DNA of 16,102 nt from Eggerthellaceae bacterium UBA5808 (lineage in GTDB: Bacteria; Actinomycetota; Coriobacteriia; Coriobacteriales; Eggerthellaceae): assembly GCA_002417975.1 (NCBI GenBank), contig DIDE01000120.1:1-16102 (forward strand), in the 5' to 3' direction. Under the pieces are notes generated by a model that searched no databases, had not been told where the DNA came from, and saw nothing but the letters and a program-made list of their open reading frames with translations. The first letter of the stretch is position 1. Each line of letters starts with the position of its first letter. A program made the position numbers and the translations under genes. Shown here piece by piece: positions 6,952 through 13,666 of this stretch.

Positions 6952-7947
6952 CTAAATAGAACGTCGAATTACAAGCAGCAACGCAATAAGAAGTATTACG
7001 CAGACAATGGAAAGACCCACGATCAACGCAACCGTAGAACGTGGAACGGTATGTACCTGCTCTACACGACCATGGTGTCCGATAGGACGCGTAGATGAAA
7101 CAGGTTGTTTCATCTGCTCAAACTGTTGATCTTGTTGCTTGCCGCGCCTGACTTGTGCCGCAACTTCCAGCGAAGAACGAGCTGATCTGCGTGCGCCTGT
7201 TTGAGAGTATGACATGACGCGCTGTCCCCGATCAACAGGGATAATAGGATCACCATTATCGGATTCCCAGCCAACAGAATGACCTCTTTTCGAGAACCCC
7301 GATAGATCGGGCGCATGCTTTGCTCGCAAGGCAGGGTCGTCCTTTTTCATCGGAGCGAGCACGCCTGTAGTCTGCGTCATGCAAAGCACCGCCGTTTCTT
7401 CGGAAGGAGTTCCGATTAGCATAATCGGGCTTTGATCATCCTCATGTGACGGTGAATCATCCATATCGATAGAATCGTCATTACAGAGTACGACAGTTCT
7501 ATCTGTATCACTTACCATACGCACAACCGAACTCGGCTGGCTAAAATCAACCTGAGCTAACCGATCACGAAGCTGTTGGCGCTGCAACGCCTGCTGATCA
7601 TCGACTTTAGCCGGTGAGTCATGATCCTCTTGATCAGCATCTGCCGTCATGTCTAGTTCGACTACCGTGTCGAGATCACGTTCGATTGCAGCAAGATTCA
7701 TCGTTGGATCAGCATCAAACGATGAACGAGCAGACGCAGAGTCAGATATAGGCTTTGAATCAGCACTATCTAGATGCGTGCTAGAAAACTCTGCATCATG
7801 ACGAGCGTCACGTTGGCTACGTGCACGCTGGCGCGCTTGAGATTGCTTTTTTGCACGATGGGTATTACCACGAGTTGATGTATGAACCGTAGTACTTGCA
7901 TCAGAAGATTCATCCAAGGCGACACCATCAGAATGAATTTCTATCAT
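6952..7947 (-). CDS. Unrecognised tail-anchored, mostly disordered acidic protein
   Basis: A 331-residue protein of no family I recognise. The first 300 residues are hydrophilic, rich in Asp, Ser, Gln and Arg, and look disordered. A basic Arg/Lys/Gln cluster lies at 31-50, an acidic stretch at 100-120 and another at 156-172. One membrane helix closes the chain (about 305-327), followed by only RRSI, so the bulk should face the cytoplasm as in tail-anchored proteins. Three similar short motifs recur: DLDTVVEL (T94), SDTDRTVVLC (T151) and SEETAVLC (T185). They resemble acidic-Thr-x-Val sites that Ser/Thr kinases modify and FHA domains bind; this link is inference. The start is ATG at 7947, with AGGTGA (7954-7960) six bases upstream, rather than the TTG one codon earlier. 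It may be transcribed alone. Confidence 0.75.
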   Translation of the reverse strand: MIEIHSDGVALDESSDASTTVHTSTRGNTHRAKKQSQARQRARSQRDARHDAEFSSTHLDSADSKPISDSASARSSFDADPTMNLAAIERDLDTVVELDMTADADQEDHDSPAKVDDQQALQRQQLRDRLAQVDFSQPSSVVRMVSDTDRTVVLCNDDSIDMDDSPSHEDDQSPIMLIGTPSEETAVLCMTQTTGVLAPMKKDDPALRAKHAPDLSGFSKRGHSVGWESDNGDPIIPVDRGQRVMSYSQTGARRSARSSLEVAAQVRRGKQQDQQFEQMKQPVSSTRPIGHHGRVEQVHTVPRSTVALIVGLSIVCVILLIALLLVIRRSI

Positions 7948-8083
7948 CAACCGTCACCTTTCCTCTCATTATTTCCGCAAAGCGCAGACTAAGGTTATAT
8001 CCCGCTTGCTCTATCTCGTCGCATCACGTAGTTCAACCGGACCATCATCTACAAGTCCGATAAACTCTGATTTGACCGATGCA

Positions 8084-8101
8084 CAAGTCCTTAAGGACTT
8101 G
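8084..8101. promoter_or_regulatory. Perfect 18-base palindrome, candidate operator
   Basis: CAAGTCCTTAAGGACTTG is perfectly self-complementary. It begins two bases downstream of the minus-strand -10 box TATAAT (8108-8103), so it would cover the predicted transcription start (about 8096), a classic repressor position. It could also form a hairpin at the 5' end of the RNA. Confidence 0.55.
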
Positions 8102-8102
8102 A

Positions 8103-8108
8103 ATTATA
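8103..8108 (-). promoter_or_regulatory. Candidate -10 box for the tail-anchored protein gene
   Basis: The minus strand reads TATAAT, a perfect -10 hexamer. No acceptable -35 box lies 16-18 bases upstream (the 17-base position is GCTGCG), so the promoter may need an activator or may not be real. The predicted leader to the ATG at 7947 is about 150 bases. Confidence 0.35.
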
Positions 8109-8155
8109 GGTACTTTGACATGCGACGCAGCATAATATTGCTGGGCACATGCAAG

Positions 8156-8182
8156 TGTCTCGACAGACCTATCTTCGAGACA
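8156..8182. repeat. Inverted repeat TGTCTCGA/TCGAGACA
   Basis: Two perfect 8-base arms (8156-8163 and 8175-8182) are separated by 11 bases. It lies upstream of the candidate -10 box of the tail-anchored gene and next to the inverted repeat at 8185-8200. It could be an activator site or a stem in read-through RNA. Confidence 0.5.
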
Positions 8183-8184
8183 GT

Positions 8185-8200
8185 CGTGATATTTATCACG
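8185..8200. repeat. Near-palindrome CGTGATA-TT-TATCACG
   Basis: Perfect 7-base arms (8185-8191 and 8194-8200) surround two bases. A stem this tight with a 2-base centre is more like a dimeric protein-binding site than an RNA hairpin. It directly adjoins the 8156-8182 inverted repeat. Confidence 0.5.
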
Positions 8201-8256
8201 TCTTGTTTCTCAGGATACGACGAAAAATGCTCTGTCACTTTAAAAGTATAGGTCGC

Positions 8257-8302
8257 CACAAAAGAAGCAAGAGCCTAATCGATACAGTACTCGATCAGGC
8301 TC
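8257..8302 (-). terminator. Rho-independent terminator of ppaC
   Basis: On the minus strand GAGCCTGATCGA (8302-8291) pairs with TCGATTAGGCTC (8282-8271) over 12 positions including one G-U pair, around an 8-base loop. It is followed by the T-rich TTGCTTCTTTTGT (8270-8258). It lies about 85 bases after the ppaC stop. On the plus strand the stem has an A-C mismatch and no T-run, which fixes the direction. Confidence 0.8.
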
Positions 8303-8385
8303 CTTGTGTATATTCACCTATATGATTCGTAACGTACCTGACATCTTATCGATGCCGCACGAAAACGCTACATTTCTTTCAGCTA

Positions 8386-9723
8386 CTACGCACTCAAAAT
8401 GGGTGCTGCAACCTGCTTTTTACGACTCAAAACTCCAGGCATCCATACGCCCTTAGAAGAATCGATATCGAATACACGATCAACAAGTTTATGGTTGCCC
8501 TCAACGATAAATTGACTACCCTCAGCAAGAATATCCGTCATGAGCAGCAGGACAAAATCGTATCCTTTTTGATCAACAAGTGAGCGCATATAGGCGCGTG
8601 CTTCGTCTTCTCGAGCGAGCGCACCATCAAGATCGACCGTCTCATGCTGAGCAATCAGCACGGTGCCATCTCCCACGCTAAATTCCTTGGAGTCAGCACC
8701 AACGAGTTCGGCGATGTCCATATCCTTTTCGCCTCCGCGGCAACGGAATACCTGTAAGCCGAATTCACGCGCATCAACACCGATGAGATCAGATAAGTAC
8801 GCAACCTGCGTATGGTCGATATCCGTCGCTGTCGGCGATTTAAGAATAACGGTATCAGTAAGAATTGCCGAGAGCAGTAATGCTGCAATGCCACGAGGAA
8901 TCTCAACTTCGTTGCAACGGAATAGCGTCGTAATGATCGTTGCACACGATCCCCACGGACGATTCGTAAACATAATTGGACTTGCAGTTGATACGTCACC
9001 GATTCGATGGTGGTCTACAACCTCCATAATCTCAGCCTCATTGAGTCCATCAACAGCCTGGCGGACTTCGTTGTGATCAACTAAGATGACACTCTTACGC
9101 GGCGCATCAAGCGTGTCTCCACGTGAAATAGTACCCTTGCAAATACCGTTAGCGTCTACGATCGCACCCATGCATGATCCAGCATGTACAAACGTATCGG
9201 CGGCATCATCAATCGTAGTGTTCGGAGCAAACTGAGGAGATTCAGCATCAATCATCTGTGCAATGCTTTGGACAAGAACCGATGAAAACGTTCCAGAAAG
9301 TGAGTCTTCAGAACCACTCGTCGCCGCAACACAACATTTACCAGCCATACGCATAGTAGCAAGGCCAACAAATGTTCCCTGCTCATTAACGACAGCAACA
9401 GCAGAAGCCTGAGTATCATGCATCGTATGCATTGCATCAGCAATGGTCGCATCTTCGGAGATTGTTGCAACAGGAGCGCTCATTGCATCCGATACACAAG
9501 GCGCAACGCTTTCGATAAGCTTAGGAACATCAATATGATTTTGCTCGAGAACCCATGTGCTCTCAGGAGGCAAAACACCTAAACATGCAGGAACATATTC
9601 ACGTCGATCTGCTTCGTCTTCCTTTGCGGCAAGCTGATTCTTTAGATACGCATATGCCACTGCCGAAGCGATGGAATCGTTGTCGGGATTTTTATGTCCG
9701 ACGATGTAAACGGGACGTGTCAT
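8386..9723 (-). CDS. ppaC: Manganese-dependent inorganic pyrophosphatase with CBS domains (family II, DHH)
   Basis: A 445-residue cytosolic enzyme that hydrolyses pyrophosphate to phosphate, pulling biosynthetic reactions forward. The DHH domain is split: GHKNPDNDSIAS (9-20) at the N-terminus, then LVDHNE (214-219), VVDHHR (235-240) and the SAILTDTVILKSPT segment (285-298). The DHHA2 substrate-binding domain ends with SRKKQ (433-437). Inserted between are two CBS domains (about 73-127 and 152-205), which bind adenine nucleotides in this family. Plain family II enzymes have about 310 residues. The DRTGG domain often found between the CBS pair is missing. The enzyme is probably inhibited or activated by AMP/ADP/ATP, as known for CBS-PPases. 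The ATG has AAAGGAG about 11 bases upstream (9735-9742 region). It lies 143 bases after pcrA, with its own terminator. Confidence 0.95.
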   Translation of the reverse strand: MTRPVYIVGHKNPDNDSIASAVAYAYLKNQLAAKEDEADRREYVPACLGVLPPESTWVLEQNHIDVPKLIESVAPCVSDAMSAPVATISEDATIADAMHTMHDTQASAVAVVNEQGTFVGLATMRMAGKCCVAATSGSEDSLSGTFSSVLVQSIAQMIDAESPQFAPNTTIDDAADTFVHAGSCMGAIVDANGICKGTISRGDTLDAPRKSVILVDHNEVRQAVDGLNEAEIMEVVDHHRIGDVSTASPIMFTNRPWGSCATIITTLFRCNEVEIPRGIAALLLSAILTDTVILKSPTATDIDHTQVAYLSDLIGVDAREFGLQVFRCRGGEKDMDIAELVGADSKEFSVGDGTVLIAQHETVDLDGALAREDEARAYMRSLVDQKGYDFVLLLMTDILAEGSQFIVEGNHKLVDRVFDIDSSKGVWMPGVLSRKKQVAAPILSA

Positions 9724-9829
9724 GATGTTTCTTTCTCCTTTATCTGTGAAAACGAACGCTCTTATTCTCTACTATCCTATCGCACTCTACCACGCATCAG
9801 CGATAGCGCAATAGGGCGATTTCCTACCT

Positions 9830-9853
9830 AAAAAAGCTGCCTCATATTTTGAG
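9830..9853 (-). terminator. Weak possible terminator after pcrA
   Basis: On the minus strand the short arms CTCA/TGAG (9853-9841) are followed by GCAGC and a run of six T (9835-9830), fourteen bases after the pcrA stop. The stem is only four base pairs, so termination here is doubtful, but the T-run is the best candidate between pcrA and ppaC. Confidence 0.3.
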
Positions 9854-9866
9854 TTTGCTCATAACG

Positions 9867-12200
9867 CTACGATTGTACCTTGACGATCGGGGCAAAATCC
9901 TTCAAAAGCTTTTTAGTTGACTGACTTTTACTGAAGTAAATTGACAGCGTATCACCATCAACTTTAGTAACCCTACCGCGCCCAAACACCTTATGGTTCA
10001 CGTGATCGCCCACGGTATACGAAACGCCCGATGATGCTTTACGATACGAAGCAGCTGTTTTTTCACGGCGGGTATTACGCGATGAGCCAGAAGCACTCGA
10101 CGCACCAAAGACGCGGCCATGCCCTGCTTCGGTTCCGCTGCCTGAAATGCCATGGCGTGAGCCACGTTTTTCCCAACCTGTTCCTTCAAATCCAGAAGAG
10201 CCAAGTCCTTTGGTTTTGCGAAGTTCCTCCGGGACTTCCTGCAAAAAGCGAGAAACAGGGTTGGCCTGCGTTTGGCCATAAAGTTGACGCGTCGACGCAC
10301 AAGTGAGATATAGTCGCTTCCGAGCACGCGTAATCGCTACATAGGCCAAACGGCGTTCCTCTTCGACGCCCGCTGGATCGCCCGATGAGATCATATGAGG
10401 GAAAATCCCCTCTTCCATACCCGCTACAAAAACGCAATCGAATTCGAGACCTTTAGATGCATGAACGGTCATCAACGTGACCGCTGTGCCATCATCGCTC
10501 ATCGTATCAAGATCGGTGCGCAACGTAACCCATTCGATGAAATCGCCCAGTGAATCAGCCGATAGCACACGCGCAGGTGGTTCCTCTTCGTCAGACTCAG
10601 CGCCTGCCGTAGGAGCTTCAAAAGCGGCTTCGCTCGGATCATGCGTCGATGTGTATTCATCAACTACGCCAAGGAATTCCTTGATGTTCTCTATTCGCGT
10701 GCGCGCCTCATCGCTATTATCAGCCTCAAGTGATTTGATGAGTCCACAAGAATCCAGCAGCATCTCAACAAGTTTACGCAGATCACCTGACCAGGTTGAC
10801 GCCTCTTTAAACAGTGCCGAAAACGAAGCAAGTGCCTTGCGAGCCGCTGGGCGGAGCGCACCACTTTGTGACGCATACCCTGTCGCTTCAAGGAATGAAC
10901 AATGATGCTGACGTGCAACCTCATCCACGTATGAAATAGTTGTTTTGCCAATTCCCCTTCGAGGGACATTAACGATGCGCTTGGCGGCAACGTCGTCTGC
11001 AGGATTTATTAAAATCGTCAGATACGCCATTACGTCTCTGATCTCTGCACGATCAAAGAATCGGGTACCACCAACAATACGATACGGAACTCCTGCACGC
11101 AGGAGCATATCTTCGAGTACACGGCTCTGCGCGTTTGTGCGGTAGAACACAGCGATATCGTTATAGCCAATGCCTTCACCGTGCTGATGTTCAACTTCGG
11201 CCGCAATCCATCGGCCTTCATCGCGTTCGTCAGTCGCCATATATACGTTGATTGGTGCGCCGGCTGGTTGATCAGTCTTGAGCGTCTTGCTTTTACGCTT
11301 AACGTTATGTGCAATAACCGCATTAGCCGCAGATAAGATGTTGCCTGTTGATCGATAGTTCTGCTCAAGTTTAACCGTATGGGCAGCGGGATAATCACTT
11401 TCGAATTCAAGGATGTTGCGAATATCCGCACCACGCCATGAATAAATCGATTGATCGTCATCGCCGACGACCATCAGGTTCTTATGCTTGGCAGCAAGCA
11501 GCGTGGTAATCTCATATTGTGCATGATTGGTATCTTGATATTCGTCTACCAGCAAATAGAGGAACCGCTCCTGATATGCTTCGAGTACATCGCTATGATG
11601 TTTGAAAAGCAGATAGGTATAGAGCAAGAGATCATCGAAGTCGAAGGCATTGTTCTGCTTAAGACGTTCTTGCAAACGTTTATAGACACGCGCTGCTTGT
11701 TTAGCAACGGGATCATGAGCTTGCGCCTCATAATCACCCGGCATGATCAATTCGTTTTTTGCCGTCGAGATGCGATTGCGCAATGCATTAATCGGAAAAC
11801 GTTTAGGATCAATGTCAAGCTCTGCCATGATCGTTTTAACGAGACTCTTTGAATCGCCATCATCATAGATCGTAAAATTCTTGTCATAGCCAAGACGATC
11901 AGCATTAACGCGCAGAATACGAACGCACATACTATGGAACGTCGATACCCACATTCCCCGTGATGCAGGGCCAATCAATCGGCCAAGACGCTCGCGCATC
12001 TCTGCAGCTGCTTTATTAGTAAAGGTAATCGCAAGTATCTGCCATGGCGCAACTGACAGGTCTTCGACAAGATGAGCAATTCGGTAGGTCAGCACGCGTG
12101 TTTTACCGCTTCCCGCCCCAGCAAGAACGAGCAATGGGCCTTCGGTGCAAAGCACAGCTTCACGCTGAGCAGGGTTCAATTGATCGAGAGAACTTGGCAT
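9867..12200 (-). CDS. pcrA: ATP-dependent 3'-5' DNA helicase PcrA (UvrD/Rep superfamily 1)
   Basis: A 777-residue helicase that unwinds DNA in repair and replication restart and removes proteins such as RecA or RNA polymerase. SF1A motifs are in order: Q motif LNPAQREAV (8-16), Walker A GAGSGKT (28-34), TFHSMCVRILR (87-97), Walker B LVDEYQDT (217-224), GDDDQSIYSWRGAD (246-259), LEQNYRST (278-285), then TVHASKGLEFD and the arginine-finger motif AYVAITRARKRLYL near the C-terminal third. A Gly/Ser-rich linker leads to a Tudor-like C-terminal domain (about the last 50 residues, VGDHVNHKVFGRGRV), which in PcrA contacts RNA polymerase. I chose the ATG at 12200 because AAAGGA lies about five bases upstream. 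An in-frame GTG at 12260 adds 20 unconserved residues and lacks a binding site. Confidence 0.96.
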   Translation of the reverse strand: MPSSLDQLNPAQREAVLCTEGPLLVLAGAGSGKTRVLTYRIAHLVEDLSVAPWQILAITFTNKAAAEMRERLGRLIGPASRGMWVSTFHSMCVRILRVNADRLGYDKNFTIYDDGDSKSLVKTIMAELDIDPKRFPINALRNRISTAKNELIMPGDYEAQAHDPVAKQAARVYKRLQERLKQNNAFDFDDLLLYTYLLFKHHSDVLEAYQERFLYLLVDEYQDTNHAQYEITTLLAAKHKNLMVVGDDDQSIYSWRGADIRNILEFESDYPAAHTVKLEQNYRSTGNILSAANAVIAHNVKRKSKTLKTDQPAGAPINVYMATDERDEGRWIAAEVEHQHGEGIGYNDIAVFYRTNAQSRVLEDMLLRAGVPYRIVGGTRFFDRAEIRDVMAYLTILINPADDVAAKRIVNVPRRGIGKTTISYVDEVARQHHCSFLEATGYASQSGALRPAARKALASFSALFKEASTWSGDLRKLVEMLLDSCGLIKSLEADNSDEARTRIENIKEFLGVVDEYTSTHDPSEAAFEAPTAGAESDEEEPPARVLSADSLGDFIEWVTLRTDLDTMSDDGTAVTLMTVHASKGLEFDCVFVAGMEEGIFPHMISSGDPAGVEEERRLAYVAITRARKRLYLTCASTRQLYGQTQANPVSRFLQEVPEELRKTKGLGSSGFEGTGWEKRGSRHGISGSGTEAGHGRVFGASSASGSSRNTRREKTAASYRKASSGVSYTVGDHVNHKVFGRGRVTKVDGDTLSIYFSKSQSTKKLLKDFAPIVKVQS

Positions 12201-12216
12201 GTCTTCCTTTGTGATC

Positions 12217-12280
12217 GTTAACCATATACATCCACAAATAGCAGCAAACGCCCTCTGCACTCTGATTGTTATTGGTTAAC
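12217..12280. promoter_or_regulatory. Widely spaced inverted repeat GTTAACCA/TGGTTAAC upstream of pcrA
   Basis: Perfect 8-base arms at 12217-12224 and 12273-12280 flank 48 bases that should contain the pcrA promoter (the weak minus-strand -10-like TATATG overlaps the left arm). Each arm contains the 6-base palindrome GTTAAC. This could be a pair of operator sites. I see no LexA-type box here. Confidence 0.35.
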
Positions 12281-12334
12281 ACAGAGCGTACAAGGCAGGC
12301 GATGCTGGTTTCAACGTGGCAGCAAACTATCCTC

Positions 12335-12358
12335 TTCTCTTAAACATCGAGCAGAGAA
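12335..12358. repeat. Small stem TTCTCT/AGAGAA
   Basis: Six-base arms (12335-12340 and 12353-12358) enclose 12 bases between pcrA and the hairpins downstream of DAHP synthase. It is weak and AT-rich and may be chance. Confidence 0.25.
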
Positions 12359-12362
12359 AGTA

Positions 12363-12401
12363 TCGGATACCACATTGCATTCACAGCAATATAGTATCCG
12401 A
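12363..12401. repeat. Two-part hairpin downstream of DAHP synthase
   Basis: Arms TCGGATAC (12363-12370) and GTATCCGA (12394-12401) are perfect 8-mers. Inside them ATTGC (12374-12378) pairs with GCAAT (12386-12390) across a symmetric 3-by-3 internal loop. The structure lies just beyond the 12415-12438 hairpin in the direction of transcription from DAHP synthase. No T-run follows. Confidence 0.6.
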
Positions 12402-12407
12402 CAACAA

Positions 12408-12438
12408 ATGGATGAATGCAGCATCATGATGCCGCATT
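12408..12438 (-). terminator. Probable terminator hairpin of the chorismate mutase-DAHP synthase operon
   Basis: The 24-base inverted repeat 12415-12438 contains the perfect palindrome GCATCATGATGC (12421-12432), with flanking AATGC/GCATT arms. On the minus strand the one non-Watson-Crick position becomes a G-U pair, so the stem is continuous. It begins 26 bases after the stop codon. The sequence after it (CATCCATTTGTTG) is only moderately T-rich, so termination may be partial or need the next hairpin. Confidence 0.5.
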
Positions 12439-12463
12439 ATACAAATTCGATAGAGTGACGCGT

Positions 12464-13264
12464 CTATACGAGCTTTTTCCCAAAGACAGCTGCAATCTCA
12501 CGCAACTGGGCAAGCAACTCATTGAACTGCGGCAGCGTCAACTGCTGCGGTCCATCTGATTTTGCTTGTGGAGGATCGGGATGAACTTCGATCATGATAG
12601 AGTCGCAACCGACAGCAATCGCTGCTTTTGCAAGTGATGGAACAAGGTCGCGAACGCCAGCAGGATGACTTACGTCAACGCATATAGGGAACAAGCTCTG
12701 CTTATGAATTACAGGAACTGCACTGATATCAAGCGTAAAACGCGTTGCAGTCTCGAATGTGCGTAAACCGCGCTCGCAAAGGATGACGTTGTCATTACCA
12801 TTCATCGTAATGTATTGAACAGCAGCAAGCCATTCGGCAATCGTTGCAGCCATACCGCGCTTGAACAAAACAAGCTTATGCGAATCAGCAGTAACACGGC
12901 CTACGTTCTTAAGCAGCGAGTAATTGGCCATATTGCGCGTGCCAATCTGTAGTCCGTCCACATAAGAATGGACGAGATCACAATGCTCCGAATCAACAAC
13001 TTCCGTAAGCGTTTTGAGACCATACGTTTTGCCGGCAGCCTGCATGATTTGCAGACCTTCTTCGCCAAGACCCTGGAATGAATGTGGATTGGTACGCGGT
13101 TTAAATGCACCACCGCGAATCCAATGCAAACCATTTGCAGCCACACATTCTGCGACAGCGTTGAATTGCTCTTCGCTCTCGACCGAACAGGGACCAGCAA
13201 ATATAGTGATCTCATCGGTCTTCGTCCCTAAATCGGGCAGACCGGTGATGTCGGTATCGATCAT
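12464..13264 (-). CDS. aroF: 3-deoxy-7-phosphoheptulonate (DAHP) synthase, type I-beta
   Basis: A 266-residue cytosolic enzyme that joins phosphoenolpyruvate and erythrose 4-phosphate, the first step of the shikimate pathway to aromatic amino acids. Family motifs: FAGPCSVES (22-30), RGGAFKPRTNPHSFQG (50-65), LQIGTRNM (105-112), LFKRGM (133-138), CVDVSHPAG (195-203) and MIEVHPDP (224-231). C26, H200, E226 and D237 are positioned as the four metal ligands of the type I-beta enzyme. The length equals the bare catalytic barrel: there is no N-terminal ferredoxin-like or fused chorismate mutase domain. The ATG overlaps the stop of the preceding chorismate mutase gene (ATGA), and its AAGGAG lies inside that gene, so translation is coupled. 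The enzyme is probably controlled by the mutase partner binding prephenate or chorismate, as known for fused forms. Confidence 0.95.
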   Translation of the reverse strand: MIDTDITGLPDLGTKTDEITIFAGPCSVESEEQFNAVAECVAANGLHWIRGGAFKPRTNPHSFQGLGEEGLQIMQAAGKTYGLKTLTEVVDSEHCDLVHSYVDGLQIGTRNMANYSLLKNVGRVTADSHKLVLFKRGMAATIAEWLAAVQYITMNGNDNVILCERGLRTFETATRFTLDISAVPVIHKQSLFPICVDVSHPAGVRDLVPSLAKAAIAVGCDSIMIEVHPDPPQAKSDGPQQLTLPQFNELLAQLREIAAVFGKKLV

Positions 13265-13542
13265 AGCGATGGCATCTCCTTCATAACTTTGAGAATGCCT
13301 TCGTAAATCTCACGAAGATTATCGTTGTACATCGGCCCGTCGTTATATCGGTAGATCCTCTCAAAGATCTCCTCTTCGCGCTTAGGATCATATAGTCCCA
13401 TATGCGCGCCGGGCTTCAGCGCCCGAATAGCCAGCGAATGCTTTGCGCGCTCGTTGAGCAACGCAACCAATTTCTGGTCGATTTCGTCTATGCGCTCACG
13501 ATGCTGTTGAATCTGATTGAACGACTCGTCGGTTTCCGACAT
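13261..13542 (-). CDS. Chorismate mutase, AroQ class
   Basis: A 93-residue all-helical protein, the usual size of a monofunctional AroQ chorismate mutase, which rearranges chorismate to prephenate for phenylalanine and tyrosine synthesis. The first helix reads HRERIDEIDQKLVALLNERAK, with the conserved Arg-x-x-Ile-Asp-x-Ile-Asp and Leu-x-x-x-Arg pattern. The DPKREEEIFERI segment (about 52-63) holds the second helix residues, and LREIYEGILKVMK closes the fold. The start is ATG at 13542, with AGGAG (13548-13552) five bases upstream. The in-frame ATG at 13614 adds 24 residues that lie within the promoter region and do not look like the family. It overlaps DAHP synthase by four bases, suggesting that the two proteins work as a complex. 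Confidence 0.9.
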   Translation of the reverse strand: MSETDESFNQIQQHRERIDEIDQKLVALLNERAKHSLAIRALKPGAHMGLYDPKREEEIFERIYRYNDGPMYNDNLREIYEGILKVMKEMPSL

Positions 13543-13585
13543 CGCAACTCCTCTCGTGATGATGATCGATGAATAAACTGTATGC

Positions 13586-13594
13586 ATCATACCA
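13586..13594 (-). promoter_or_regulatory. Extended -10 promoter of the chorismate mutase-DAHP synthase operon
   Basis: The minus strand reads TGGTATGAT (13594-13586), an extended -10 element with a 5-of-6 hexamer. Transcription would start near 13579, about 36 bases before the chosen ATG at 13542, which supports that start. The -10 box overlaps the inverted repeat GTATG-CAT-CATAC (13580-13592). Arms CTCTCGT/ACGAGAG (13551-13557 and 13596-13602) also flank the start region; either could be an operator. Confidence 0.5.
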
Positions 13595-13666
13595 AACGAG
13601 AGACGCTTTACCACGCGAAAGCATCAGAAGTTATTCGATTCCCATAATCAAGCGTACCTATCGCAC

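Larger units (their letters stand above)
7948..8385. other. Intergenic region upstream of the tail-anchored gene, with several palindromes
   Basis: These 438 bases separate ppaC from the tail-anchored gene, both on the minus strand. From the ppaC side they hold a terminator (8271-8302), two inverted repeats (8185-8200 and 8156-8182), a perfect -10 box (8103-8108), an 18-base palindrome (8084-8101) and a leader of about 150 bases. The leader includes a second copy of the palindrome half-site CAAGTCC at 8052-8058, read on the plus strand. A minus-strand frame is open for 31 codons (8103-8011) and ends like protein sequence (IGLVDDGPVELRDATR), but it has no start codon. I see no tRNA. Confidence 0.65.

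Noticed and set aside
7998..8060. Possible tRNA-like GTTCAA stretch at about 8030
   Set aside because: No acceptor stem or anticodon arm could be paired around it on either strand.
8006..8251. 81-codon plus-strand open frame in the region before the tail-anchored gene
   Set aside because: It starts with TTG without a ribosome binding site, runs across the palindromes and the candidate minus-strand promoter, and its translation has no recognisable features.
12201..12260. N-terminal extension of pcrA to the GTG at 12260
   Set aside because: The 20 added residues are not family-like and lack a binding site, while ATG 12200 has AAAGGA at proper spacing.
13543..13614. Longer chorismate mutase start at 13614
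   Set aside because: The added codons run through the extended -10 promoter, and AGGAG precedes ATG 13542.
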